DNA of 64,000 nt from Ga0077530 sp046293075 (GCA_046293075.1 JBKBPL010000006.1:75848-139847); one strand, 5' to 3'; counted from the first letter of the stretch, positions 8,274-17,195 are shown. A program made the numbers and translations. The notes: generated by a model not told the origin, from the sequence alone.

Positions 8274-8849
8274 CTATTCCCACACACTGAGCAGGGCAGC
8301 AGAGGCATCCTCGCGCGGCGGAGGTGCTTTGGACGGCGTGCCCAGCATCAGGAACGCGGCCAGCTCTTCCTCATTGGCAAGGCCGAGCGCGAGGCGCACC
8401 CGGCGCGACGTCGCCGAATGGCCGCTGCGCAGGCACCCAGCATAGCCGAGCGCCGATGCCGCAAGCAGCAGGTTCTCGATCGCCGCGCCGGCCGCAAGCA
8501 TCTGATCGCTGGCCGATACGCGCGGATGATCGCGGACGATCCGCAGCACGACCGCAAGGAGCATCGCGCCGCGGTAGGCCTTCTCGCCCGCCCGTTCGAT
8601 CTCAGCGGGGGGCGCGCCCGGATCGCGCTCGGCCTTGGCTTCGCGGAACGCGGCGGCAAGGTCGCCACGGCGCTCGGGCGGTATGAGGATGAAGCGGTAG
8701 GGCTTGAGGTTCTTGTGGTCCGGCGCCGCGGCGGCAGCGCGCAGCATCAGCTCGAGCTCGCCGGCCGTCGGCGTCGGCGCGACCAGGAAGCGCGGCGAAA
8801 CGGACCGCCGGGCGAGAATGAGATCGAGCGCGCGTGCGCCATCCGTCAT
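8274..8849 (-). CDS. Nitroreductase family protein (YdjA-like)
   Basis: A 191-residue FMN-dependent nitroreductase-fold enzyme of the short YdjA/RutE-like class. The N-terminal flavin-contacting RRSVSPRF (about residues 15-22), PDHKNLKPYRF, the helix with LAAGAAIENLLLAASALGYAG and the late GTPSKAPPPR are the family marks. Such enzymes reduce nitro compounds, quinones or related acceptors with NAD(P)H. The start at MTDGARALDLIL was preferred because the upstream 10 residues are not family-like. It is a single gene facing away from the LysR regulator region. Confidence 0.88.
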   Translation of the reverse strand: MTDGARALDLILARRSVSPRFLVAPTPTAGELELMLRAAAAAPDHKNLKPYRFILIPPERRGDLAAAFREAKAERDPGAPPAEIERAGEKAYRGAMLLAVVLRIVRDHPRVSASDQMLAAGAAIENLLLAASALGYAGCLRSGHSATSRRVRLALGLANEEELAAFLMLGTPSKAPPPREDASAALLSVWE

Positions 8850-8921
8850 GGCTCGTTTCCTCCCTGCGCATGGTGGCATGGCACCTCGGAGCCGGCAGTC
8901 TAGCGCACGGCTGGCGATCCG

Positions 8922-9857
8922 TCAGATCTGGGCACCGAAACGCTCCCATTCCGGGCAAGCGCCGAACCGTGCCGCCAGGAAATCGATGAACACCCGCGTC
9001 TTCGCCGCAAGATATCGGTTCGGCGTATAGAGCGCGTAGACGCCGAGCGCGCCGCGCGGATGTTCTGGCAGCACGTGCGTCAGGCTTCCCGCGGCGATGT
9101 CGCACCCGACGAGAAATGTCGGCAGCTCGGCGATGCCCTGACCGGCGAGTGCCGCAATGCGCAGGATATGCCCGTTGTTGGAATTGAGAACGGGCCTGAG
9201 CGGCGCCCTGCCCGTGCTGCCGTCGGCCCTCTCATACGACCATTGCTGCAGCGCCACCGAGGTGCCATAGCCGAGCCAGCGATGGCTGGCCAGATCCTCG
9301 GGCGTCTTGGGCGTGCCGCGCGCGGCAAGATAGGCCGGGGATGCCACGAGCACCCGCCGAGTGGCCGCGAGCTTCCTTGCGATCAGACTCGAATCCGCCA
9401 GCGCCGCGATGCGGATCGTTACATCGACGCCTTCCTCGACCGGGTCGATGAAGCGGTCATTGAGCGTCATTTCGACATTGAGATCGGGATAGGTGGCCAT
9501 GAAGGCCGCGATTGCCTCACCGAGATAAAGCATCCCGAAGGACATCGGCGCGTTGACGCGGAGCAGACCTCTGGGCTCGTCATGCAGCCGCGAGACCTGC
9601 AGCTCCGTCTCCTCGATGCGTGCGAGGATGTCGAGGCAGCGCTCGTAGTAGGAGAGCCCCGCCTCCGTCGGGCTGACGCGACGGGTCGTCCGATCGAGGA
9701 GCCGGGCGCCGAGGATCTGCTCCAGCTCCATGACGGCCTTGCTGACGGCGGACCGGGTGAGGCCGAGCGCGCGGCCGGCTTCGGCGTAGCTGCCAAGGGC
9801 GACCACCTTGGCGAAGGCGTTCATCGCTTCGAGCTTGTCCACGGCAATTGTATCCAT
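8922..9857 (-). CDS. LysR family transcriptional regulator
   Basis: A 311-residue LysR-type regulator. The N-terminal winged helix-turn-helix is clear: MNAFAKVVALGSYAEAGRAL then LTRSAVSKAVMELEQILGARL (about residues 12-53) and RVSPTEAGLSYYERC. The effector-binding domain follows, with LRVNAPMSFGMLYL and SNNGHILRIAALAGQGIAELP. It resembles the AaeR/DhcR-like group. The gene is divergent from pirin with 111 bp between starts, the classical arrangement for a LysR protein controlling its neighbour. A dyad ATCC-atatt-GGAT overlaps its own start codon and might be an autoregulatory site. Confidence 0.92.
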   Translation of the reverse strand: MDTIAVDKLEAMNAFAKVVALGSYAEAGRALGLTRSAVSKAVMELEQILGARLLDRTTRRVSPTEAGLSYYERCLDILARIEETELQVSRLHDEPRGLLRVNAPMSFGMLYLGEAIAAFMATYPDLNVEMTLNDRFIDPVEEGVDVTIRIAALADSSLIARKLAATRRVLVASPAYLAARGTPKTPEDLASHRWLGYGTSVALQQWSYERADGSTGRAPLRPVLNSNNGHILRIAALAGQGIAELPTFLVGCDIAAGSLTHVLPEHPRGALGVYALYTPNRYLAAKTRVFIDFLAARFGACPEWERFGAQI

Positions 9858-9968
9858 ATTGGATGCAGTGCGGCCGATACATAGCGGATTGATGCAGCGG
9901 CGGCCAGCACATACCTAGTCGTCATCAGCCGGCGGCCTCGGCTGCCGGCAGCAACCCAGGAGGTCAAC

Positions 9969-10673
9969 ATGGCGCTCGCACTCCGCAAATCAGAAACCCG
10001 AGGTAGGGCCAACTTCGGCTGGCTGGACAGCCGGCACAGCTTCTCGTTCGGCCACTACCACGACCCGGCGCACATGGGCTTCGGGCCGTTGCGCGTCATC
10101 AACGAGGATCGTGTCGCGCCGGGCGGGGGCTTTCCCACGCACCCGCACAGCAACATGGAGATCATCTCCTACGTTCTGGAGGGCGCTCTTGAGCACAAGG
10201 ACAGCCTCGGCACGGGCTCGATCATCCGTCCCGGCGACGTGCAGCGCATGAGCGCCGGCTCAGGGATCCGCCACAGCGAGTTCAATGCCTCGCGGACGGA
10301 GCCGGTTCACTTCCTGCAGATCTGGATCATCCCTGAGAGGGAAGGCCTCGCGCCGAGCTACGAGCAGAAGTCGTTCGGCATCGAGGAGAAGCGCGGCCGG
10401 CTGCGGCTGATCGGCTCGCGCGACGGCCGCGATGGCTCTGTCACGATCCATCAAGACGCGGACCTTTACGCAACCGTACTGAAGGCCGGCGAAGCCGTCG
10501 CGCACACCATCGCCGATGGCCGGGGCGCCTGGGTGCAGATGGCGCGCGGCGCGGCAACACTCAACGGCACGCCGCTCAACGCCGGCGACGGCGCCGCACT
10601 CCGGGACAGCGGCACACTGGAGCTCGAAGGCATCGATGACGCCGAGATCCTGCTGTTCGATCTCGGTGCCTGA
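9969..10673 (+). CDS. Pirin family protein
   Basis: A 234-residue bicupin pirin, related to E. coli YhhW, which has quercetin 2,3-dioxygenase activity in vitro. The metal site is complete: His58 and His60 in FPTHPHSNMEI, His102 and Glu104 in GIRHSEFNAS. A strong AGGAGG precedes the ATG. It leads a likely three-gene unit with wrbA and a small acetyltransferase, divergent from a LysR regulator. The context suggests a role in quinone or aromatic-compound stress rather than the nuclear functions known for eukaryotic pirin. Confidence 0.93.
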   Translation: MALALRKSETRGRANFGWLDSRHSFSFGHYHDPAHMGFGPLRVINEDRVAPGGGFPTHPHSNMEIISYVLEGALEHKDSLGTGSIIRPGDVQRMSAGSGIRHSEFNASRTEPVHFLQIWIIPEREGLAPSYEQKSFGIEEKRGRLRLIGSRDGRDGSVTIHQDADLYATVLKAGEAVAHTIADGRGAWVQMARGAATLNGTPLNAGDGAALRDSGTLELEGIDDAEILLFDLGA

Positions 10674-10721
10674 CGGAAGCCGACCACGCCCGTTTGACAC
10701 GCGCCACTGGAGAAAAACATC

Positions 10722-11324
10722 ATGAGCAAGGTTCTGGTTCTCTATTATTCGAGTTACGGCCACATCGAGAAGATGGCTGCGGCCGTCGCCGAGGGTGCCC
10801 GCGAGGCGGACGCCGACGTGACCATCAAGCGGGTACCCGAGCTGGTCCCGGAGGAGCTAGCCAGGAAATCGGGCTTCAAGCTCGATCAGGCGGCGCCGAT
10901 TGCAACCGTGGATGAGCTGCCGGGCTACGATGCCATCATCATCGGCGTGCCGACCCGCTTCGGGAACATGCCGGCGCAGATGAAGAGCTTCCTCGACCAG
11001 ACCGGCGGCCTGTGGATGAAGGGCGCGTTGATCGGTAAAGTCGGCAGCGTGTTCACATCATCCGCCACGCAGCACGGCGGCCAGGAGAGCACGATCCTTT
11101 CGACGCATATCGTCCTACTCCATCACGGCATGGTCATCGCCGGGTTGCCATACGCCTACCAGGGACAGATGGGCGTAAAGGAAGTGACAGGGGGCTCGCC
11201 CTACGGCGCCGCCACCATTGCCGATGGCGACGGTTCGCGGCAGCCCTCGCAGAACGAGCTTGCCGGGGCCCGCTTCCAGGGCCGCCACGTGGCCAGCCTC
11301 GCCGCCAAGCTGAAGGCGGCCTGA
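10722..11324 (+). CDS. wrbA: NAD(P)H:quinone oxidoreductase, WrbA type
   Basis: A 200-residue flavodoxin-like FMN enzyme that reduces quinones by two electrons, avoiding semiquinones. The FMN-binding start KVLVLYYSSYGHIEKMA, the PTRFGNMPAQMKSFLDQTG loop and the GSVFTSSATQHGGQE segment are characteristic of WrbA. Length is normal. It lies 48 bp after the pirin gene with a GGAG ribosome site, so co-transcription is likely. The pirin/WrbA pairing with a divergent LysR gene fits a quinone-stress response. Confidence 0.95.
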   Translation: MSKVLVLYYSSYGHIEKMAAAVAEGAREADADVTIKRVPELVPEELARKSGFKLDQAAPIATVDELPGYDAIIIGVPTRFGNMPAQMKSFLDQTGGLWMKGALIGKVGSVFTSSATQHGGQESTILSTHIVLLHHGMVIAGLPYAYQGQMGVKEVTGGSPYGAATIADGDGSRQPSQNELAGARFQGRHVASLAAKLKAA

Positions 11325-11333
11325 CCGCGAGTG

Positions 11334-11364
11334 TGACCGGCGGGCACGCGCGGTCCGCCGGTCA
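11334..11364 (+). other. Intercistronic hairpin between wrbA and acetyltransferase
   Basis: A perfect 10-bp stem (TGACCGGCGG with CCGCCGGTCA) encloses an 11-base loop just after the wrbA stop. No T-run follows, so it is not a standard terminator. It could be an RNA-stabilising or partial-attenuating hairpin inside the operon. Confidence 0.45.
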
Positions 11365-11443
11365 ACGGACGAACGCAGAATTGCGGCCGCGCGCGATCAG
11401 CGTTGACTTCATGCAACGCCCTGACGCTTTCTGGAGAAGCAGG

Positions 11444-11740
11444 ATGACCGATATCAGAATCGAGCGCGAGCTCACGCCGACCAAAGGCCGCTACGTAGCC
11501 CGCATCGACGGCGTTGAAGGCGAGGGCGAGCTGACGTTCTCGCGCGCGAGCCCGACGCTCGTGATCGCCGACCACACGCTCGCCCCGCACTCCATGCGCG
11601 GCATGGGCGTCGCCAAGGCCCTGGTCGATCGCCTGATCGCCGATGCGCGCAGTGAAGGCTTCAGGATCTTCGCGCTCTGCCCTTACGTGAAGTCGCGGTT
11701 CGACCGTCACCCCGAGTGGGCCGACGTCAAGTCCGCCTGA
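11444..11740 (+). CDS. GNAT-fold N-acetyltransferase domain protein (YjdJ-like)
   Basis: A 98-residue single-domain protein of the small GNAT-like class (YidJ/YjdJ type, DUF4442-independent). The acetyl-CoA-binding loop appears as MRGMGVAKALVDRLIADAR (about residues 52-70), and the C-terminus has ALCPYVKSRFDRHPEW, typical of this group. The substrate is unknown. I chose the ATG preceded by GGAGAAGCAGG; an upstream start adds 37 implausible residues. It is the third gene after pirin and wrbA and converges on cpaD with an 8-bp gap. Confidence 0.88.
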   Translation: MTDIRIERELTPTKGRYVARIDGVEGEGELTFSRASPTLVIADHTLAPHSMRGMGVAKALVDRLIADARSEGFRIFALCPYVKSRFDRHPEWADVKSA

Positions 11741-11748
11741 GCCGTGCG

Positions 11749-12468
11749 CTACTTCTTAGTCGTGTCCTCTGCCTTGGCTTTGGAGTCGGCCGACTGGGCA
11801 TTGTCAGGCGCGATATACTTGCTCCAGGTCTGCGTGCGCCGCTCCGCCGAACGCGGCTGTTCGTCCTGTGGCCGCTGGAGATCGCGGGCGTTTGCCACCA
11901 TGCCGGCCAAATTGCGCTGTGTCGCGCAACCGAACTCCGGATAGTGGACACGTTCCCGGTCCCGTCCCACGTCCCGGTGCCAGTGGCCGCATTCCGGCGC
12001 GATCGCGTGCGGCGTCATGTAGCTCAAGCGCACCATCGAGCGCGAGCGGTTCGTGTCGCTGTGCCGCGTTCGCACGACCTGCGACGGCGCAATATCAGCA
12101 TCGCGCAGGATGCGCCCCAGCTCGGCGAGTGCCTGCGCTGCGCCGGCCTGCCCGTCCGCTTCGCGGGAGACCGAGACCGTCAGGCGCCCTGTCCCCTCTG
12201 CCTTGTAGCGGGCCACAAAGCGGTGCATGTCGGCAGACTGGTTGTGACTGAGGCCGCGGGCACGTGGCGGCACGTCGATGTGCAGCACCTCTCGCCGATC
12301 CTCGAAGCCGATCGGGTGGCGTGCGTCCGCATCGTTCAACGCGACCGCCATGTAGTCGGGCAGGCGGGGTTGGCGCTCTTCGCAAGCCGCAAGAGCGATG
12401 CTCACTGCGGCGGCTACCGCCACTGCAGCAGCACCCATGATGCGAGACTTCGGCGCAGTCCTGGACAT
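11749..12468 (-). CDS. cpaD: CpaD-like pilus assembly lipoprotein
   Basis: A 239-residue outer-membrane-associated lipoprotein of the Tad/Flp pilus system. The signal peptide ends in a lipobox-like ALAAC (Cys29). The diagnostic CpaD block is clear: PECGHWHRDVGRDRE, then YPEFGCATQRNLAGMVANA and RDLQRPQDEQPRSAERR. It follows cpaC with a 5-bp gap and ends the transcript; the next gene converges from the other strand, so cpaE/cpaF do not follow as they do in the usual locus. Confidence 0.93.
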   Translation of the reverse strand: MSRTAPKSRIMGAAAVAVAAAVSIALAACEERQPRLPDYMAVALNDADARHPIGFEDRREVLHIDVPPRARGLSHNQSADMHRFVARYKAEGTGRLTVSVSREADGQAGAAQALAELGRILRDADIAPSQVVRTRHSDTNRSRSMVRLSYMTPHAIAPECGHWHRDVGRDRERVHYPEFGCATQRNLAGMVANARDLQRPQDEQPRSAERRTQTWSKYIAPDNAQSADSKAKAEDTTKK

Positions 12469-12473
12469 CGGGA

Positions 12474-13967
12474 TCAGCCTTTCGTGCCCGGCTCGGGATA
12501 AGCAATGATGAAACCGAACTCGCCCTCGAGCGATCCCCCGATCGGACCATAGAGGCGGTTCAGGTGGCCGAAGAAGATGCTCTTCAGATCACTCGTCGGG
12601 GCAAAGCCCTTGTCCGGCCGCGCGGCCTGCGCTTTTGTCATGTGCGTGGCGAGGTAGGGCGTGACGAGGATTACGAGCTCGGTCTCGCGGCGGCGATAGT
12701 CGTTCGAGCGGAAGAGCTGACCGAGCACAGGCACATTCTTGAGCCCGGGAACGCCTTCCACACTTTGGCGGGTATCATCGGAAAGCATCCCCGCCATTGC
12801 CAGCGTGCCGCCGCTTGGCATCTCGAGCGTCGTCTCGGCACGCCGCACTTTCAGCGCGGGAATGGAAATGCCCGCGGTTGTGACCGCGCCCTCGCTGGTC
12901 AGCTCGCTCACCTCGGCGCCGATCGAGAGACTGATGCGCCCGTCACTCAGCACCAATGGCTTGAAGGTCGTGCTCACGCCGAACTGCTTGAACTCGACCT
13001 TGATCTCGCCATCGCGCCCCGCCATCGGAATCGGGAACTCGCCGCCCGCAAGAAACTTCGCCGTCTCGCCGGAGAGCGCCGTCAAATTGGGCTCGGCGAG
13101 CGTACGCATCAGGCCGGTCCGCTCGAGGGCCTCGATGATCGCGGTGACCGACTGATTACCCGTCTGCCAGGCGATCACCCCAGCCGATCCGGCAGAGCCC
13201 ACGACACCTGATGCGATCGTCGGCGCCACCGACCCGGTCACAGGAAAGGCATTGGCGATGATCTTCTGAAAGGTGAAGTTCCCAGAGTTCAGGATGGCAT
13301 TGGGAACATCCACGCCGAGGCGGCGCAGCGCGTCGCGCTGCATCTCCGCCACCGTGACCTTAAGCAGGACCTGCTCCTTGGCAGGCTCCGCGACGGTCAG
13401 CATGTTGATCACACTGTCCTTCTTTTTCATCGCCCGCTGCGCGAGCTCGGCTGCCCGGTTGGCGTCCACCGGCGTCATGACGCTGCCGGTGAGGACGACG
13501 TGATCGCCCATGGTGTCGACAGTGATCTTCGAACCTGGCAGAAGTCGGTGGAGTGCATCGCTGAGCGCCGAGAGATCGCGCGCCACCACGATCTCGAGCA
13601 GCAGGACCTTCTGCCCGTCGGGTCCCATGAAGAAGGCGTTCGCCTCGCCCTGATCCTTGCCCAGCAGGTAGATCTGGCGCTGTGTCTTGACAACGGCGTT
13701 GACGATTTCGGGGTTCGATACGAGGACGTTCTCGAGATCGACCGGCAGCTCGATCAGCATCGACTTGTCGACACCAATCGTGATCCGGCGCGTCGCCGGC
13801 AACGGCGCATTCGCCGGCAGCCTGAGATAGGAGCGATGCCCCGGCTCGCCCCCTAGCATCGACGCATCCCGGCCCTGCGCAAACGCCTCGCCACCGCCAA
13901 GACCGATGGATACCGCCACCAGGAGATGCGCAGCCAGCCGGCGGATGCCGCCCCTGGGATTGGACAT
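12474..13967 (-). CDS. cpaC: CpaC/RcpA-type pilus secretin
   Basis: A 497-residue outer-membrane secretin through which the Flp pilus is extruded. After a signal peptide (hydrophobic stretch ending EAFAQG near residue 30) comes the pilus/BON-type N-domain (RITIGVDKSMLIELP, then SNPEIVNAVV and QIYLLGKDQGEANAFF). The secretin domain follows, with LSGETAKFLAGGEFPIP and VPGLKNVPVLGQLFRSNDYRRRETELVILVTP split across conserved loops. The ATG giving MSNPRGGIRR was selected because a signal peptide follows immediately; the frame is open further upstream without family similarity. cpaB, which normally precedes it, is not present. Confidence 0.94.
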   Translation of the reverse strand: MSNPRGGIRRLAAHLLVAVSIGLGGGEAFAQGRDASMLGGEPGHRSYLRLPANAPLPATRRITIGVDKSMLIELPVDLENVLVSNPEIVNAVVKTQRQIYLLGKDQGEANAFFMGPDGQKVLLLEIVVARDLSALSDALHRLLPGSKITVDTMGDHVVLTGSVMTPVDANRAAELAQRAMKKKDSVINMLTVAEPAKEQVLLKVTVAEMQRDALRRLGVDVPNAILNSGNFTFQKIIANAFPVTGSVAPTIASGVVGSAGSAGVIAWQTGNQSVTAIIEALERTGLMRTLAEPNLTALSGETAKFLAGGEFPIPMAGRDGEIKVEFKQFGVSTTFKPLVLSDGRISLSIGAEVSELTSEGAVTTAGISIPALKVRRAETTLEMPSGGTLAMAGMLSDDTRQSVEGVPGLKNVPVLGQLFRSNDYRRRETELVILVTPYLATHMTKAQAARPDKGFAPTSDLKSIFFGHLNRLYGPIGGSLEGEFGFIIAYPEPGTKG

Positions 13968-14171
13968 ACTTTCGAACACGGTCACATGCCCCCGCTGAAA
14001 CGGAGGACCCACGCGACGCAATACATCTGGCCCCCGGCCGGGCAGGCACACCACGCGCCGGCCGTGTCGTGCCTCGTGGCTCGCCGGCTCCATTGCCCCT
14101 GGAGCCACAATCGAGACATGATGAACACTGACAGGCGCTACGACCCCGTTTCCCGCCAAGCCCGGCGGCGC
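13968..14171. other. Leader region upstream of cpaC
   Basis: About 200 bases between a putative decayed reading frame and cpaC. I see no gene, terminator or clear promoter; the cpaC ribosome site is weak (GAAAG). Confidence 0.25.
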
Positions 14172-14459
14172 TCACTGCCATGCACGCGCCGCAGGCACGA
14201 CATCGGCCACAAGGCTCCTGCCTACCCCACGCAAGAAGGTCACCACGAAACCGCGCTGCAGGGCCAGCCGGCTCTGCGCCAGTTGTGTGACCTGTACCAG
14301 GCCGATCCACAGCTTGTCCCAGGCGCCGGATCGCTCGCGCCTTTCGGTGATTTCCTGCTTCGGCGCAGCCTCCAGGCGCGATTTCCAGCGATGATACGGG
14401 CGCGGGACCGCGAGTCTCTTCCCGTCTGAAAGAATCCCCCGGGCCTGAGCCGCAGCCGC
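14172..14459 (-). pseudogene. Start-less open frame between tadG and cpaC, possible gene remnant
   Basis: A 95-codon frame runs from one stop to the next but contains no ATG, GTG or TTG until the double GTG at codon 57. Its product would include YHRWKSRLEAAPKQEITERR and DKLWIGLVQVTQLAQSRL. Third positions are much richer in G/C than second positions, as in real genes here, whereas the other frames of this stretch look random. I do not recognise the product. It may be the tail of a lost gene between tadG and cpaC, where cpaB often lies, or a gene with an unusual start such as CTG or ATT. It could also be chance. Confidence 0.3.
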
Positions 14460-14553
14460 TCAGCGAACTGTGCATAAGCTTGCTGTAGCCGGAGCAAGAG
14501 TCCGGATTTAGCGGCGGACGGCCCATCACGAGCCGGCCAATCCGGCGACCAGC

Positions 14554-16173
14554 TCAGCCCGCCACGCGGAGATTCGAGATCTCGCGGCCAATCGCCTGAA
14601 AGACCTGGTAGAGCGCCGCGCCATCGTCTGCCCCGAAGCTCTTGCTGCTGTCCGAGGCACATTCCGTCAGCAGCGCACGGGTCGCGGCGCCGATATCGAG
14701 CCCGAAGGCAATCGTGTAGATGATGATGCCTCTGTCCTTGGCGTTTGTGCACGCGGCGCGCATCTTGGTGTTCATCGCGCCGACAAGCGCCGATGACGTG
14801 TTGGTGGTCCCGAGCCGGCCCTTGGCCCCGTAGGCGAACGCCCAATAGCCCGTCCAATTGTGGTTGCCGGAGTAGCGGTTGTACGTGTTCTCGCCATCCG
14901 TCATCAAAACGATAACCTTCTGGTTCTTGGGCTCGCTCCACAGACGCCCGGTCGTGAACGGCGCTTCGGGCGAGAGCACGCGCCATCCCCACATCAGGCC
15001 CTCACCGATATTCGTCAGGCCTCTCGCGACCATGGCATCGATCGCTGCGGTCACATCCTCCTTGTACGAGGTGAGCTCGAGCAGCGGCGCGGTCGTGCAG
15101 CCGTAGTTGGGGCCGAGCCCCGAAGGTGTCGCCGCTCCCTCGTACTTGCACATGCGCGCCTGGGCCTCGGCGGGCGTCATTGGCTTCGGGCCATACTTGG
15201 TGCAGGTGCCCTTGGTCTTGTTGTACGTGACGCAGATCTGCTCAGGAGCAGGACAACTGCCGCCGAAATCGTCGAGATAGTTGTTCGGATATGTGCCACC
15301 GTCGGCGTTGACGCTGTCCGGCTCGTCGGGCGCGAACATGGGCACGAACAGCGTTGCCGGGTTCGACGGCGACGGCGGCGTGTCATTCACATCGTAGGGC
15401 GCCGGGCGTGCCTCGACGCAGCCTTGCCACGGCGTGCCGAGCTGGTCGAAGAGCTGGAAGCGCGTCCGCGGCTCCGCGAAGTTCTCGTGATGGACCGGGG
15501 AAAGGCCCTCGGTGTCGATCCAGGCCTCATCGCGGCGGTGGGCCCCGACGTTGACTGACGCCGCAAACGGCACGACGCCGACCCGAACCTTGTCGTTGCC
15601 CATCGCCCCCGTGAAGAGCACATCCACGAGATTGCGGGCGGCGTCCTTGAGCTCGGCCATCGGCGTCCCGGCCATCGAGCCCGAGTTGTCGAGCACCAGC
15701 GCCACCTCCACCGTGCCGTCGCCGCGCACGACCCGCGTTCCGGCGCCGAGGCCCATGTCTCTGACGCCAAAGGCGTTCATCAAGGTCGTGGGATGGCGGC
15801 CGCCTGAGGTGATCCTCACCTCGCCGGCCGCAGCATCCATCTGCAAGTCCGTGATGGCGAGCTTGCTGCCCTTTGGCACGTTCGCCTTGAAGAAGGCCTC
15901 CGCGGCGGCTGGGCCCGTCTCGTCCTGGTCCTCCCTGCCGAGCCGGTGCGCGGCCGCAAGCGCGGCGGCGTCGATCGCCCGCTGCATACGCGCGCGCTCG
16001 ATCTCGACCCGGCCGTAGTCGATCGCGATCGCTGCTGCGAGGCCGACGACCGAGAAAGCAATGGCGAAGATGATGATGGAGACCCCACGCTGGTCACCCG
16101 CGAAACGCCGCACGAAGGGCGCGAAGCCTTTCCGTGGCACCGCGCGGCACCCCTGCCTGTTAACTTCCCTCAT
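14554..16173 (-). CDS. tadG: TadG-like pilus protein with Tad anchor and von Willebrand A domain
   Basis: A 539-residue protein anchored by an N-terminal membrane segment (GVSIIIFAIAFSVVGLAAAI, about residues 30-49) embedded in the TadE/TadG-type Tad motif with FAGDQRG before it. A von Willebrand factor A domain begins near residue 150. Its MIDAS is visible as DNSGS, and a later MTDGENT loop matches the metal-site aspartate. The region between holds several cysteines and a proline-rich insert. TadG-family proteins act in adhesion or pilus assembly at the periplasmic face. Start chosen at the ATG with GAGGAGG eight bases upstream. It is probably the first gene of the minus-strand Tad block. 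Confidence 0.88.
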   Translation of the reverse strand: MREVNRQGCRAVPRKGFAPFVRRFAGDQRGVSIIIFAIAFSVVGLAAAIAIDYGRVEIERARMQRAIDAAALAAAHRLGREDQDETGPAAAEAFFKANVPKGSKLAITDLQMDAAAGEVRITSGGRHPTTLMNAFGVRDMGLGAGTRVVRGDGTVEVALVLDNSGSMAGTPMAELKDAARNLVDVLFTGAMGNDKVRVGVVPFAASVNVGAHRRDEAWIDTEGLSPVHHENFAEPRTRFQLFDQLGTPWQGCVEARPAPYDVNDTPPSPSNPATLFVPMFAPDEPDSVNADGGTYPNNYLDDFGGSCPAPEQICVTYNKTKGTCTKYGPKPMTPAEAQARMCKYEGAATPSGLGPNYGCTTAPLLELTSYKEDVTAAIDAMVARGLTNIGEGLMWGWRVLSPEAPFTTGRLWSEPKNQKVIVLMTDGENTYNRYSGNHNWTGYWAFAYGAKGRLGTTNTSSALVGAMNTKMRAACTNAKDRGIIIYTIAFGLDIGAATRALLTECASDSSKSFGADDGAALYQVFQAIGREISNLRVAG

Positions 16174-16328
16174 CGTCAGCCTCCTCACCCCCGCGCGAGG
16201 CCGACGATAGGCAGCGCATGTCTGCCGCCGCGTAAAACCAAAATGAACAACTTTACGCAGTTCCACCGAACTTTTGAGAAGGTAAATGTCGCCGTCCGAG
16301 CACAACCGGACCCCCAGCAGCGCGGCCC

Positions 16329-17195
16329 TCAGCGGAGAGTTGTCGCCACGGCCCACCAGCCGGGATGACGCGCGCGCACACTGCGCGCCGCCGCCTCGGC
16401 GGTGGCGGCTGTCTCGGCAATCGCAAAGCACGTCGGGCCGCTGCCAGACATGCCGGCCGCGAGCGTGCCCGGCTCGGCGGCCAGCGCGGCCAGTACCGTC
16501 CCGATCGCGGGACAGAGCGCCATCGCTGCTGGCTGGAGGTCGTTGCCACGCGCGCGCAGGTACGCAACGACAGCTGCCATGTCCGCGAACTGAGCCGGCA
16601 CCTCGGGCGGCGCGTTCCGTGCGGCCGCCGGCGGCGCGCCCAGGGCCCGAAAAACGGCGGCAGTGGCCAGCGGTACGCCAGGATTGACGAGGACGGCCGG
16701 CAGCGCCGGCAGCGCCGGCAAGGGTGCCGTCTCGCGCCCGATCCCCCACATGAACTGCGCCGTGTTCGCAAGGCAAACCGGCACATCAGCGCCCAGGGAA
16801 GCGGCGAGTGCTACCCAGTCAACTGCCGCGGCCTCCCTTGTATTGGCGCGGCGAACAGCGCGCAGCACCGCTGCAGCATCGGCCGACCCACCACCGATGC
16901 CGGCGGCCACCGGCAGCCGCTTCTCGATCTCGATGGCGCCAAGCGTAAGAGCAGGCGCGACCTCGGCGAGCCTTTGGAGTGCGCGGGCCGCAATATTCTC
17001 GCCGTCGATTGCAGGGGCGAAGGGGCCGCGCACGGTCACGCCCACGGGCGCACCGGCGCACAGGGTGATCTCGTCGCCGAAATCGGCGAACGCCACCAGG
17101 CTTTCGAGTTCGTGGTAGCCGTCCGGACGGCGTCCCAGCACGCGCAGCGTCAGATTGATCTTTGCGCGCGCTGTCTCGGTCAGGATCGCAGGCAT
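16329..17195 (-). CDS. ispE: 4-diphosphocytidyl-2-C-methyl-D-erythritol kinase
   Basis: IspE phosphorylates CDP-methylerythritol in the non-mevalonate isoprenoid pathway. The 288-residue GHMP kinase has the N-terminal AKINLTLRVLGRRPDGYHEL, the ATP loop PVAAGIGGGSADAAAVLRA (about residues 90-108) and the C-terminal GMSGSGPTCFA. A tandem 9-base repeat gives LPALPALPA near residue 165, a local slippage-prone patch not seen in the motifs. The ATG directly abuts the stop codon of the TPR gene upstream, so translation is probably coupled. Confidence 0.97.
   Translation of the reverse strand: MPAILTETARAKINLTLRVLGRRPDGYHELESLVAFADFGDEITLCAGAPVGVTVRGPFAPAIDGENIAARALQRLAEVAPALTLGAIEIEKRLPVAAGIGGGSADAAAVLRAVRRANTREAAAVDWVALAASLGADVPVCLANTAQFMWGIGRETAPLPALPALPAVLVNPGVPLATAAVFRALGAPPAAARNAPPEVPAQFADMAAVVAYLRARGNDLQPAAMALCPAIGTVLAALAAEPGTLAAGMSGSGPTCFAIAETAATAEAAARSVRARHPGWWAVATTLR

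Noticed and set aside
16690..16720. Short tandem repeat in ispE considered as a CRISPR-like or regulatory repeat
   Set aside because: It is a 9-base unit repeated inside a coding frame (LPALPALPA) and has no spacers.
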